Shown here: positions 33,986-47,100 of the stretch, piece by piece
Layout: each line of letters starts with the position of its first letter
Numbering within the stretch: position 1 is the first letter of the stretch
From: Kingdonia uniflora
Taxonomy: Eukaryota; Streptophyta; Magnoliopsida; Ranunculales; Circaeasteraceae
Reading direction: 5' to 3'
DNA: 64,000 nt
Assembly (NCBI GenBank): GCA_014058105.1
Contig: JACGCM010000658.1
Location: forward strand, 248,001 to 312,000
Made by a program: the position numbers and the translations under genes
The notes under the pieces: generated by a model
Seen by the model: only the letters and a program-made list of their open reading frames with translations
What the model was told of the DNA's origin: nothing
Database searches by the model: none

Positions 33986-35183
33986 TTGCTGTTATAGTGT
34001 TTGCCCTTTGGAGTAGTTTTTGTTGTTTCCCTCTTCTAATATGCTTCTACTCTTATACAAGTACTAGTTATTTATAAACAATGACTTTTATGGTTTTTTT
34101 TTAATAGAAGCATTTAAGAGGAAAAAAAGAGAGGAGCTATAAGTTGTGTAGTTTGGCATTCCTTTAGACCTTCTCTCTCCTGCCACATGTCTATATTTGA
34201 TTTGAAGAGATCAGGAAGATGAGTTTAGGTTTTAAAATACAATATTTAACCATGTTGTGCCAAACCCTTCCACCGAATCCTCCCTGGAGTTTCAAGATTA
34301 GCAACAATAAGTCTATGTTAGCTCTAGCGTATACATTTAACAATTCAGTATACCCACGCAATTTATGCTCGTAATCCAGATTTTTGACAATCCTCACATC
34401 AACAGATGAAGACATAATCTCTATTTGGGCATCAGATGAATTGTTTCTCTGCTACTTCAGGCTGAAACTAAATCTATACTTGGAAACTGGAAGCTCTTCC
34501 TGATGTGTTCCTAAAATAATATCCAACTCACACGATTGATTTGTTTTAGCTCCTTTTTGGTAAGCTAAGGTTTACGAATTCAATGGTTAGCATGTCTAAA
34601 TCACAGGAAATGACACAAACATTTCTCACGTGTCAAGCAGAGCCTCCATGGATTTTCGCTTGGTACTAGACATGACATGTTACAACTCCGCAAATGCTCT
34701 ACTGGATTTGATATACCTGATTCCACAACTTAAACTCTCTGTAATTCTTTAACTAAACTTATTCAGACTTCTAAAACTACTTCAATCAGTTGTTCTCAAC
34801 TTGTTTCCCTCCTTTATCCGTTGTATACATATGTTACACATTACACTAAAACACAGCACAAGTAGAACTATGTGTACATTATACTCAGATAGATGTATAC
34901 TCACAATATACAAATTATTCAAATTACTCCTCTGATCAATAACCCTAATTTATTTCCCTTAATCCATGGTATTTTTTACACAACACTAGAAACATTACAA
35001 AAGTAGAACTATATACAATTTACATAATATTCAAACTTATAATTTACTATATACAGTCTCATATATAGATGACTGCCCCCTGGATAAACAAAATGTCAAA
35101 TACATTCAGAGAACAGCTCAGGAAAATGAGAAATGAAAAAAAGAATAGAAGTCTCAAAAAGAACACAAAATAGACTTCTGTCT
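33986..35183. other. Intergenic, no gene seen
   Basis: About 1.2 kb of AT-rich sequence between the convergent PMD relic and the 3' end of the CGI-58 gene. It would include the CGI-58 3' UTR. No supported coding region. Confidence 0.5.
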
Positions 35184-38100
35184 TTAAGCAGAACTTAAGC
35201 CATCCGGAAGAGACTGACTGTCTGAGTCCGGTGAGAGAAATTTGCGGCAGGCATGAAAGACGGCAGAATGGAATCCACTTGGGTTGTCTATAAATACAAA
35301 GTGACCACCCTGCAAATCAATTGCCAGAATTAATCTATTAGTAAATAGATTACTTCTAACTTACCCAATCTCAAACAATGTTTTGTATCTTTGACAAGCT
35401 AAAGCATTTTGTAGTGCCAAGTGCCAACTATTACAACAAAATTAGTTGTAAATCTAAATAGAGGGACATTTTCAGTGTAGCTAAAATACACTGCCTGATG
35501 GCATTGGCCGAGGTAGTAGATAGCAGAAGCATGGATAATAGGTAGTCAATAAACGCCTTCTAAGGGGGTGCACGGCTGGGGTACAGTGAAACTTAGCAAA
35601 ATGCCACATATGGTAATATTTCTGCTCTACCACTTCCACTTGTTGCACGTAGTGATGCATTTTTCTCAGTAACATGCCAATTCATACCTGGTATGGATGC
35701 TCTTGGAATCTAGTACAGATATAGTGATAATTTTAGTGGAGAGTTGAACATTGAGCATCCACCCAAACATGATTTCGCCAACAAGTGTGAGCATGCATCT
35801 TCATTCTTCACATATGTAGTCCAACTTCTATGCAGACTTTTTTTCTTTCCTTTTTATTTTTTGAAGAAAAAACTTCTAGACAGATCCTAATTTGTTTAAG
35901 AGGATAGATATATCATTTGTGTACAAAGAGAATCATACTGATAGATTAATTGTCTGTAACAATACTGAACTTTAAAAAACAAAACTTGGTGTTCATCCTT
36001 TTCTCGTGATTTTGTCCTCCAATCTTTAGAAGTCTCCGTGATATCTATGAGGTGGATAATGTTTCCTTTCTCCATTGCATGGCTGTATGTGTATGCGTGT
36101 GCGAGTGCGAGTGTGTGTGTGAGTAAGAGAGAGAAACCTGGGGGACCCTTATTATTTCACAGGGAACCTTCATTTTCTTCCGAGCCTCCTGCGCCCCTTG
36201 GTAGTTCATCCAATCTTGAAAGCCATAGATAAAAGTGGTAGGTACTTTCCATTCTGATGCACTGCATACAAAAAAAAGACGTATAAATGTGTCAAAATTG
36301 TCAAAAAAATAGATAGTGCATTTTATGAGTAAATATAAGAAAAATGTGAGGTGCGCTTATAAATGAGAAAAAGAAAATATTGTGTTTTATACTATAATTT
36401 GGTGGACATGTTACTTGCTACAAGTTTATACTTTATAATAATTGACATGAAAATCTTGCTTTTACGTTTAAGGCTTTAAGCTGCTATAACGTAAACTCTC
36501 AACGCGGAAGCAAAATTGAGATGTTTATTACGTTAATTTATACCTAATTCAAGATTATGGTTTCTTCTAATCTAAAACATAAACTAAAACACAAACTGAA
36601 ATAACTTCAACTTCAACAACCAAATAAAATAGAGAACCTAGCCTCCCTTTTATAGAACAGAAGGGGGTAAAAACCCTAATTATGAATATTCTAGAAACTG
36701 GGAAAAATACCCTTTTAACCTTGTTTGGTTAATTGGAAACTCCCTGAAGTGGCATACCCGTCTTCAAACCTTGAATTCAACTTCAAATTTTTTTGTAACC
36801 TAAAGTCGTACCCAACATATCAACGAACTCTTTTTAATGACATCATCTGGATACTCGTCAAATATTGGTGGTTTGTCCCAATAAATGGCTGGGAAAAATT
36901 CACAATCCTGTGTAAATGTACGATTCCTGAGAGCCAGGTTGGACACGTGATTTGTGTACGAGTGGTGGCTTGTGTGAGACGCACGTATCGGTGTAAACTG
37001 GGTTTAGAGCTGTTGGAATGGGTTGTTGTTATGGGCTAAACTTGAATCTTAGGCCTGGGTCAGGTTCTGCATGTGTCTACTACGTGTATGGGATAGTGGA
37101 TGAATAGTCATTGTTGACGTCAACATATATATCCTATCCATATTCAAATTTGATTTTTCAAGGGGTTTATGGGCCTGCATGGGTAGATAGGTAGTGGGTT
37201 GGATAGGACAAACAAAACTAGGTGAGGACGTAGTGGGCTTGGTTGTGAATACCACATGCGACCCATGTGGTGTTCTTTCTTTAAACATGGCTTCTCTCTC
37301 ACCTGAAGCTGTTGTCTCCCTCATCGTTTCGCAACCTGCAACTGGGTTTTCTAGGGTTCGCAAACCCGGTGTTTTCGCGACCAAAACTTTGATTATAGAT
37401 GTTCCTTGGTTCCCGATACCAATTTTCTCACAACCTTCTTCTCCAATTGCGAGTTTAACTTTGTCAAAATCTGCAAGAAAATCGTCAACGAGATCCCCAT
37501 TGACTTCATCAAAATCAGGCATACCTCTTGTGGTTGCTGTCCTGGATTGTGGTTGCTAGAATGGATCGTGGTTCGCGAGTTGGGCTTGCTGGAACTTGGG
37601 CAGATTGAGTTTGTGTTTGGGCTAGACCTGCTCATAACATTCCACGTGTTGTCCACGTGAGTTGTTTGCTTTCACTCTCACGATTGTTTCGTTTCTTCCC
37701 CACGAACTGCTGTTTTCTCCCCCGTGAGAACAGAAAACATGTCGTCTTTGGTGATTATCCTAGTCCCAATTCCGGTGGGAATTCCAACCGGAGGGGTCCA
37801 CTGGATGCCGTGGGTAACTCCAACACCTTCTCCGTTGCTAACTGGTCTCCTCTTTATGACTCTTTCTCCGGCTTGCGCCAAACCTGCAACAGCACCAACG
37901 TGGTATCCGTTACCGGTTAGAACTCCTTCGGGTTTCACCCACTGGACCATAAAGACAGGTCTAATGAATCCTTTTCTTGCTAATGTCTCTCCTATTTGCG
38001 AACCTGCAAAAACCTCGGTTAGGGTTTCAACCTCGGCTTCGATTTCATGATTGGTAGTGACGTCTGGCTAGGATGTTGGCTTCGGTCTAAACTGGATCTT

Positions 38101-41100
38101 TGGTGATTTATAACCCACTCACCATCTATGTGAGCAGCCCCGCACACGATAATCTCATGTGTTTTTTTCACCCGCGAACTCCTCGTGTTCTTGCGAACTT
38201 GCGATCAACCCGTTGTCGGGGCTTTGTGTAGTTTCGACCAGTGACGGTGAAAATGCCGTTGGCCCAAATTGGGCCTTAAGACGAGGGGTTAAAAATCCTT
38301 TCAAAACCAAAGCTAAGCATTTAACTCTTCGATCGTCGTAACCATCTCGTTGATCTAGAAATCTGAACTCCAAGGAAAATTTAACTGGCTCTGATGCCAA
38401 TTTAATGTAAACTTTTAACGCAGAAACAAAATTGAGAAGTCTATTACGCTAATTTAAACCTAATTCAAGATTATGGTTTCTTCTAATCTAAAACATAAAC
38501 TAAAACACAAACTGAAATAACTGAAACCTAATTCTTAACTTCAACTTCAACTTCAATAACCAAATAAAATAGAGAACCTAGCCTCCCTTTTATAGAACAT
38601 AAGGGGGTGAAAATCCTAATTAAAAATATTCTAGAAACTGGAAAAAATACTATTTTAACCTTGTATAGGTAAATTAAAAATTCTCTAAAACCTACTAAAC
38701 ATCTCTAAAAGAGAGGCTTGAATCAAAATATCATTAATGTAAATAAACCATAGACGGTGAGAAACGACCATGCGAGGACGATTCACATCATGTTAACTTC
38801 TCAATGATTATTGATCGAGGATGGAATGTTAGTTATGATGGGTGATGTGCAAGTACTATTACAATAAGTTACATTTATTTGGAAGGTTTATTAGATTAAT
38901 ACATGTTATTAAAAGCGCTTCCAACAACCACAATATGGGTATGTGATTGACCATACTTTGGCAAAAGATTACTTCAAATTAGTTATAAACAATTAAAATG
39001 AAATGCCTAATGTAATTAATTTAAACGAACATAACATATCAAATAAAACGTTTCTTGCCGGCTTTATTCCCAATCCCGCTATAGTTTGCCTTGCGAATAT
39101 TGATCACGCAAGACAAAAATGAGTTGTTAACCGGACAAATTTTCCCTAACATTGCTTCAAGGCGGGCCTTGTACAGTTTTTCATACCAATTGTTCCTTGG
39201 TAGCCACCCTTAATCTTCCCCCGAAACTTTGATTTGTCTTGTAGATTGCCGTTTTGGGAATCTTGCGAGTGTGCGATCCAAAATTTTGCAAATGTTTGAT
39301 CCTCAAGTTCGGTCCAAGTGGTACTATCGTCTTTTTTTTTGTCAAGAACCACATTGGGTGGCGCGGAGAAGGAATGTGGTGGCGTGAAGTAGTTGGGTGA
39401 TTCCAGAAGTACCAAAACATGCGATGATAGAACGTAAGTGATTGAGAGTATGGATTGTAGGGGTATTGGTTATTCATTTTATATTGGAGAGAGCTTGAAA
39501 GAGTTTGAGATCGGAGGTAGATTGAGAGAAAAGAGATAACTTGAGGGAAATGTTTCTTCAAATTGATTTAAAGGCTAGAAGTAGGATTTATTTATTTATT
39601 TAAAGGTGAATAATACTCAAATTCCAACACTATTTATGGAAATAATTGTTTGGATTGTTAAATTTTTGGTCTAATAAAAAAATAGCCGTTTGGGAAGGTT
39701 GATTTAATGTCCCAGTGCACTAGACAGTTCAGCGCTTGGAGATCGGATTAAAAAAATTGCGCGTATTGAACTGTTCAGCGCCTAGGCGGTATTCACATAT
39801 CCCTCCCCAAGTTCAGGAAACACATACTTTAGAGGGGTATCCTGGTGGGTACCCTGAACCGGATACCTCTGGTGGAGTGATCTTTTGTCAAAGTATGGTA
39901 AATCACATACCCATACTGTGGTTGTTGGAGATGCTCTTACACCCTCAAAGTTTTGGGGAAACAAGTCAGCTGCAATAATATAATGGGGGATAAAGTCGAA
40001 AACCTCCTAAGAGACAGACCAAGTAATTAGACTTTAGTTGTTGGGGAGGGGGTGGAGCTCAATTTTTCTTATAATGAGAGACATAATCAATATATCCTAA
40101 TTATAATCCATCACATGTAACATAAACCGGAGACTTAAAAACTGGCTAACTTTTTCTTGTAAACCTTTCAGTGACAATTAATTCAGATATATTTGCAAAG
40201 AAGTTAAGCCCTTAACCTGCGTATGAGGGGAGACCGCGCAAATGCTCCGAAAGAAAAAATGTACTTTAAGCACAACTCTCCACTAGCTTTGGCTGCTAGA
40301 GTATGGTACACATATTCTGCCAATGAAATAGAAAGTGTCAAAACATATGAAAAAAAATATGTTTTACAGATAACCGTAAATAACTAAAACAACCTGTTAG
40401 CAAATTGGATTCCTCTTCTGTTAATATATCGCCAGTTGAATATGAGTTAAACCTAGCACTAGTATATTTGCGAACTAGATTTGGACCCCATGGACCTAAA
40501 CCTCTGCACATTAGTCACAAAACGACATATAACTAAAATTAAACAATATGAAACCAACTAGAATATGTATCTTCTGAAAGTGATAAACATCCCTTATAAA
40601 ATAACATACGGTTAATTAGTGACATTACTTTTAAGTTCTAATACCCGACATGGAAAGAACATGGTCCACACTATTACATTTCACTTTACAACTAATAAAG
40701 TAAAAGTGAACAACTGAACAGTGATAAATGTGCATTATAAAAGATAAACAAATTCAGTCGATTAATTACAAGTTTTAATATCCAACACGGAAAGAATATC
40801 GACCACTCTACTACATTTATATCTTCAACTTATAAAGGAAATAAATTGAGTTGTCTGAATTGCATCATCTTGTTATCACGCTTTAGTTCCAAAAACTCCC
40901 CATGATGAATCTCATAATTTTGTTTTTTCATATACCATCAGATTACATATACTTAAACTAAGTCATTGGATTTGCCCATTTTAAGAAAAACACCTGGAGA
41001 TACAAGTATTGATACATGAATGAAACTCAACCCTCAATTGATGTTTGTTGTCTTGAGGAAGAGGGATTGAATGTGCGAACCAATTCCTTAATTGTATCAT

Positions 41101-44100
41101 CTTGTTATCACGCCTTAATTCATTCCAAAAATGCCCCATGACGAATCTCATAATTTTCTTTTCTTTCATATCCCATCAGATTACATATACTTAACCCAAG
41201 TCATTGGATTTGCCCATTTTAAGAAAAACACTCAGAGATACAAATATTGATGCACGAATCAAACTCAAACCTCAATTTATGTTTGTTGTCTTGAAAAAGA
41301 AGGTTTGAATGTGCGAACCAATATGTCTTAATTGTATCATCTTGTTATCACGCCTTAATTCAGTCCAAAAACACCCCATGACGAATCTCATAATTTTTGT
41401 TTTTATCATATCCTATCAGATTACATATTTTTAACCTAAGTCGTTAGATTTGCCCATTTTAAAAAAAAAAACACTTAGAAATACAAGTATTGATGCACGA
41501 ATCAAACTCAGCCCACAATTGATGTTTGACTTTCTTGAGGAAGAGGGATTGAATGAGCGAACCAATGTCAATAGGATTGTGTCAAAAAAAGTTAGTTGCC
41601 CGTCTGAAGGATCAAATAACAAAACTTGTGTTATCGAGTACAACAATTTTGAGTATAAAGATGGCTCGTGCTACACTCAGTGCCATAACAATGCCTTGAG
41701 CATGACTGGCTCTTTTCTAAATAAAAGTGATGATAATGATTTTGTGGATGAATTATCTTTTAAAGCACATAGTGGGAGCCATACAATACCTGCTATTGAA
41801 TGAAAGGATGATGATCAGAGTGAAACATCGAACTTGACTGATATTAGCAATAATAATACTCAAGTGGAGAAGCCACTTGTCACTACTCTTGAAGGGGAAT
41901 GCTCAGAAAAAGGTGTAGAAAAAGTGGTTAACACAGATGTTAATGTAAATGACACTACTATGAAAGATGATGGCAAAGTTAAAGCTCCTAATGTCAAGCC
42001 TCTTGAACAACCCACACCTATTAAAAGTTGGGCTTCTCTTCTTGCAGCTCCATTAGCTGGGAGGGGAAATTCCAAACTTGTGTACACTAAACTTGATATT
42101 GCTGATCGGAGAGTAGCAATGAAGGTTAGACCATAGGAGTTCCTTGAGAATTTCAAAATGAGTGAACAATATTTGGTGGGCTGTATTGTGGGAAAGAAAC
42201 TAGCCTACCATTTTGTTAAAGAGTCTTAGCAAGCTATGAAAACATAGTGGTGATTTTAAAATGAGTATATACAAGCCATCAATATGTTCTTCAAATTCTC
42301 TAACATTGAATATAGGGAGAAAGTTCTAGAGATGGGAACTTAATATATAGCAAAGAGGGTTTTTTTTTTGGGAGAAAATGGAGACCCTTTTATTGAAAGG
42401 GAACCTACTAATCTCAATTCAATCCCATTTGGGCTATTTTAAAGAATATCCTACATCATATGAGGTCCTTGGAAGGTCTAGCAAGGATATCTATTGCTCT
42501 TGGAGTACTTGTACACCTTGATAAGAAAACGAAAGATCATTTTACTACAATTTTTGCTAGGGTCTGCATATAAATAAATAGGAGAGATTGTGGATGGCCT
42601 ACTTCCATCCCAGTGATTTATGGGGAGATTGGGGAAGCTAGAGCCCAATGTGAACACCCTTGGATTCCATTGAGATGCTCACATTGTAACATTTTTGGTC
42701 GCTCACTTGAGCAATGTGAAGATGCCCTAAAAAACTTGGCATATCTATAGTTAGAAAGGATGGTAAAAAAATCAATAATAGGAGGATTGGCCAGTTCCTA
42801 AGGCAAAGAAGATTAGTAAACAAGCAATTAGTACTAATAAATTAGATATCTTGAGAGATAAGGAGGAAGATGGAGAAGTATAAATTACTGAGAACGAACA
42901 TGTGAGATTGATAACTCCAGTAAGGATGATAGTAAGAAACAAGCTACTTATGAGCAGCCAACCTACCTGGTTAGAAGGAAGGTGCTAATAAGAGTGATAA
43001 GGGGTTGAACCAATAAAACAAAAACAATAGGAAGGGCAACATGGTTAAAGCAAGTCCCAAGGTAGTATGCGCTCGCATATGCAAATTATGCGACCTGAAA
43101 TCGCATCGCATCTTCATTGCAGCCTCTTAGATGCGACCGGATGCAGATGCATTGTATTTTGCCGCATTACGTCGCATTTTATCGCTTTTTGTTGCATATT
43201 ATTGCATCTTCTAATGTAACGCAAATGCGAGAAACCAAATGAAGCATGATAGAAAACACAAACAAGTAAAAATATTGTGCGAATATACACTAATATTGTG
43301 CGAATATATGATACAATTTCGAAAAGTATAAGTTTCTCAATAAGATTAAGATATGAGATATGAGAAACGAGAAACGAGAAACGAGAAACGAGAAACGAGA
43401 TACTCAACTACCTTATTCAAAACAAACCTAATATATGAAACACCTAGATTCCAAGAACTCCTAAAATCAATGATTTGTTAGTTTTTTTACTTGGCATATA
43501 GTTTGTTAGTTATATTTTATTATACTTTTATATGTTTTTCTTAATTAATATATTGTATATGTAGATTTATGTGCACATATATTAGGAATTTAGGGTTATA
43601 TACAATTTTTGCCTACAATTTCGCTATATTCGCAATAGCATTGCAATATTCGCGTTATCCACATTAGCTTTTATTTATCGTTGTCGCATCGCAACACGCA
43701 TTAACTACCTTGGCAGATCTTAATCAAATTTTCAAATCTAGAAATAATGGAGTTGGCAAAAAGGAGGGAGCTATAGCACAGAAGAAAGACATTTTCTTTA
43801 AAGTGGCACCATCTAAAGAAAAATATACAATGTCTGAAAAGGAGTTTTAAGGAAGCAGCTGCTAAGATCAAACAACAACTCAATAAGAATGGGAAAGGGG
43901 AGAGTAATCCTCCAAAAACTATATGGTTTTAATGTCTTGATAAACTATATGGTTTTAATGTCTGATAAAACCTATTTTTTCAAGGTAGAGGAGTTTGAGT
44001 GTAAGGCAGTTAAAATACACCCCAACATGGAATTCAATTTCATTGAGTGTAAGGGAGTTTCTTTGACTAATCTTGCTACTTGTGCAGGTATCTTTTGGAC

Positions 44101-47100
44101 TCTTAATCTTGTTCACATGGATTATATCCTGCAGGGGCATTCCCCCAAGATGCTAGTAAATCTTAGTTTAAGAAAGATAGTGAGTATATGGAAGTTTGGT
44201 TGCTCATGGTGGCAACCCTGAGAAGCAAAGGTGCACGTTTCCATATTCTTAAGGCTGATCTCATAACAATCTATTCTAACAATACTTACAACACCTAAGA
44301 ATGGCGAAGGTTGTTTTCTAACATCTTCATTTACTGTATAGTGTGCTCTTTTTGTCACTTTTTTGAGAACTTGAGGGAGGGGCAGGTGTTACCCTGTTTT
44401 AGGAGGGAGAGCAAGCTTTCTTTGTTTGTGTGGTCCCATTTATATTTTTTATAAGAAGTAAGCCTGTAGATAGTGTGGAGCCTAGGGGTATCTCTTCGAG
44501 GTGGGGCTACTGCAACTACATGGTTATTAGTTCTCCTAAGAATGTTTCCAAAGGCTTTAGATTCAGTCTTAACCTCTTTTATTATAAGGATTGGGTATCC
44601 TGTTGGTTCTTCTTGCATACTTGGTCTTCTAGGGTTGAGATTTTATTGGTTTATTGTATTTACCATGTGGGGCATTAATTTTTAGTATGAGTGTATTCCT
44701 TGGCTTGGCTCTTGCCTTGGTTGGCTGAGAAATTGCATACTACTAGTGCGGAGCCTTAGGGCATCACTTTGAGAAAGAGCAGTCATGCTTGTAAGCCTAA
44801 GAACGATTTCATAGGCTCTAATACTAACTATATGCACATTAGCTCCTTCATAGTGGTTGAGATCTGTGTTGATAGTTGGAAGTAAGGTCTTTTTTTCCCC
44901 TCTTTTATTGATAGGGTCTTTCTTTCCTTTGAAGATTCTCTACTTTGATGTAAATAAGTATAATCGTATTGTCGTGTTTGGTCTGTTACTATTGGCTGTT
45001 TACATTATGTGAGAAGGGGTAAACTCATTTTGGGCTTAAAGCCAAATCTCAACTATCCTGCTAGTCTCTCCATTGTGAGACCAAGTTGGTGTTGTAGTAG
45101 AGATAAAATTTCAAATTGTTTTCATGTGTAGTATTGGCTGCTAGAATGTGAGAGGGCTATGTAGCTCTTTTATATAGAATGAGGTTAGAAAATGGTTAAG
45201 ACTTTCAAGCTTAGTATTGCCGGTCTTATAGAGACCAAGGTTAAGGAGGTTATCTTCAACAAGGTGTTCAACAATTTTTTTGAAGATTGGGCTTTTGTGT
45301 GAAAAATTATAACTGCTTCCTTAAGTGGTAGAATTTGATTGTAATCTAACCTAACATGATCCAAAGTATGACGCAGAGATTGATGACAGAAGATTAAGAT
45401 GATGACCGGGGGGGGGGGGATCTTTTCACCCCTCCATAGTTTATGGGAGTACAGACTACATAAAAAGAAGAAATTTGGAACTTTATAATGCAGAAAATAT
45501 GTCAATATGGGTACTCCTTGGTGTTTGTTGGGTGACTATAACTCTATAATGAATTCTCAAGAAAAAGTGGGGGGTAGGCTGTCAAACCAGCTAATCTTAT
45601 TGACCTTTTTAATTGTTGTTAAACAGCTGGTCTTAAGGATTCCAAGTACAAATGATGGTTCTTAATCTGGTCTAATAGGAACATTCTTGTGCAAAGGGTG
45701 TATTGTAAGCTGGATAGAGTGCTCACCAACTTTGAATGGACCAATACCTTTCCTGAAGTTAATTTCTTGAAAGCTAGCCTTTATGACCACTCAACTATGT
45801 CCCAAACCTTTCAAATTCTTTAACTATTTGGGGTAAGACTCCTATGTTCTTACCTATTGTTATAGAGTGATGTGCAGACGATACATTCTTTCTCAAAAGC
45901 ACAAGAAAAGAAAAAAAAGCAGAAGGTTACTTTTGGGGATAAGAGATGGGGGTCTTAGCAATAAAACAGCTATTGCGAAACATACTTTGGAGCTCATACA
46001 AGGACTGTCGCAATCAAATCCTTTCAATTCAAACATTATTACTGATTAGCACAGTGCTATTGGAAACTACTCTCATTGTGCAAAAGAAAAAGTTTTTTTT
46101 TTCTAAACAAAAGTCTAGAGTCAAGTGTTTAAACCTTGGGGGACGACATCAACACCAAATTTACATACGTCCATCCAATCAAGAAGAGTTAGAAATAAGA
46201 TTTATCCATTGAGGATTTGCAGGGTAACGTCCTTGAAGATGATAAGGAGATTAGTGAGGAAGGAGTTAAATACTTTAAGAGTATTCTAGGCACCGAGGGA
46301 GACCAGAATATGTTGAGAATGGGATGTCAGAAAGAGCTAGAAACCTTCTTATTAAAGAGGTGTCTTGTGATGGGATTATTGAAGCTTTGTCCCAACTTAG
46401 GAATGATTAGGCCCATGGCCAGATGGCTTCACAACCTACTTCATCAAAAAAACTTGGAGTATTATAGGTAAAGATCTCACTGTTGTTATTTTCAATTGTT
46501 TATATTATGGGAAGCTTATTGGTGAGCTCAATGCTACAATTTTGATACTTGTTCCTAAAATTGATAGCCCTAAAAGTTTATGTGAGTTTAGATCTATACC
46601 ATGTTGTAGCTTGATCTAAAGTGATAACTTCAAAACTTAAAGTTGATATAGGTCCTCTTATTTCTTCAAAATCCCGCTTTCATTTTTAATAGGAGTATTA
46701 CTGATAATATTCTTTTAATTCATGAAATTCTAAGGAACTATAATAGGAACAAGGGTGTTACTAGATGTACCACTAAAAGTGATTTATAATTGATTTACAG
46801 AAAGCTTATGATATGATTTGTTGGGGAACCATCAAAGTTGTGCTCCATAAGTTCAACTTTCTTGTAGGTATGATCTCTTGGATTAAGGAGTGCATAACCA
46901 CAACAAAGTGATAGATCTCTATTAATGGATCCCTCAAAGGGTTCTTTAGAGGAGAAAGGGGAATTAGACAAGGTGATCCTATGTCACCCAATATCTGTGT
47001 TGGTTATGAAAACCTTTTCCAGAGTCTTAAAAACAAGTTGGGATTAGAGAATCTAATTTAAATCCCAAATGCTTTAATCCAAAATTTTCTCATTTGTGCT

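Larger units (their letters stand above)
36490..38701 (-). mobile_element. Non-autonomous LTR element 3 in CGI-58 intron 7
   Basis: Direct repeats at about 36490-36755 and 38406-38701 share long blocks such as TTCAAGATTATGGTTTCTTC and AGAACCTAGCCTCCCTTTTA. On the minus strand TGGCATCAGAGCC (38399-38387) lies six bases from the 5' LTR and resembles the initiator-Met primer binding site. The 1.6-kb interior has minus-strand open stretches (e.g. MASEPVKFSLEFRFLDQRDG at 38400, an acidic MPDFDEVNGDLVDDFLADFD at 37522) but no known gag or pol domain. The target duplication is not clear (TATAA left; the right flank does not match). Confidence 0.78.

Noticed and set aside
37194..38050. Several plus-strand open frames in small LTR element 3
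   Set aside because: They overlap minus-strand frames and show no known domain. The LTR and primer binding site fix the element on the minus strand, so these are most likely shadows.
39736..39978. Plus-strand open frame of 80 codons in the Harbinger element
   Set aside because: It crosses the terminal inverted repeat and has no domain; it is a chance frame.
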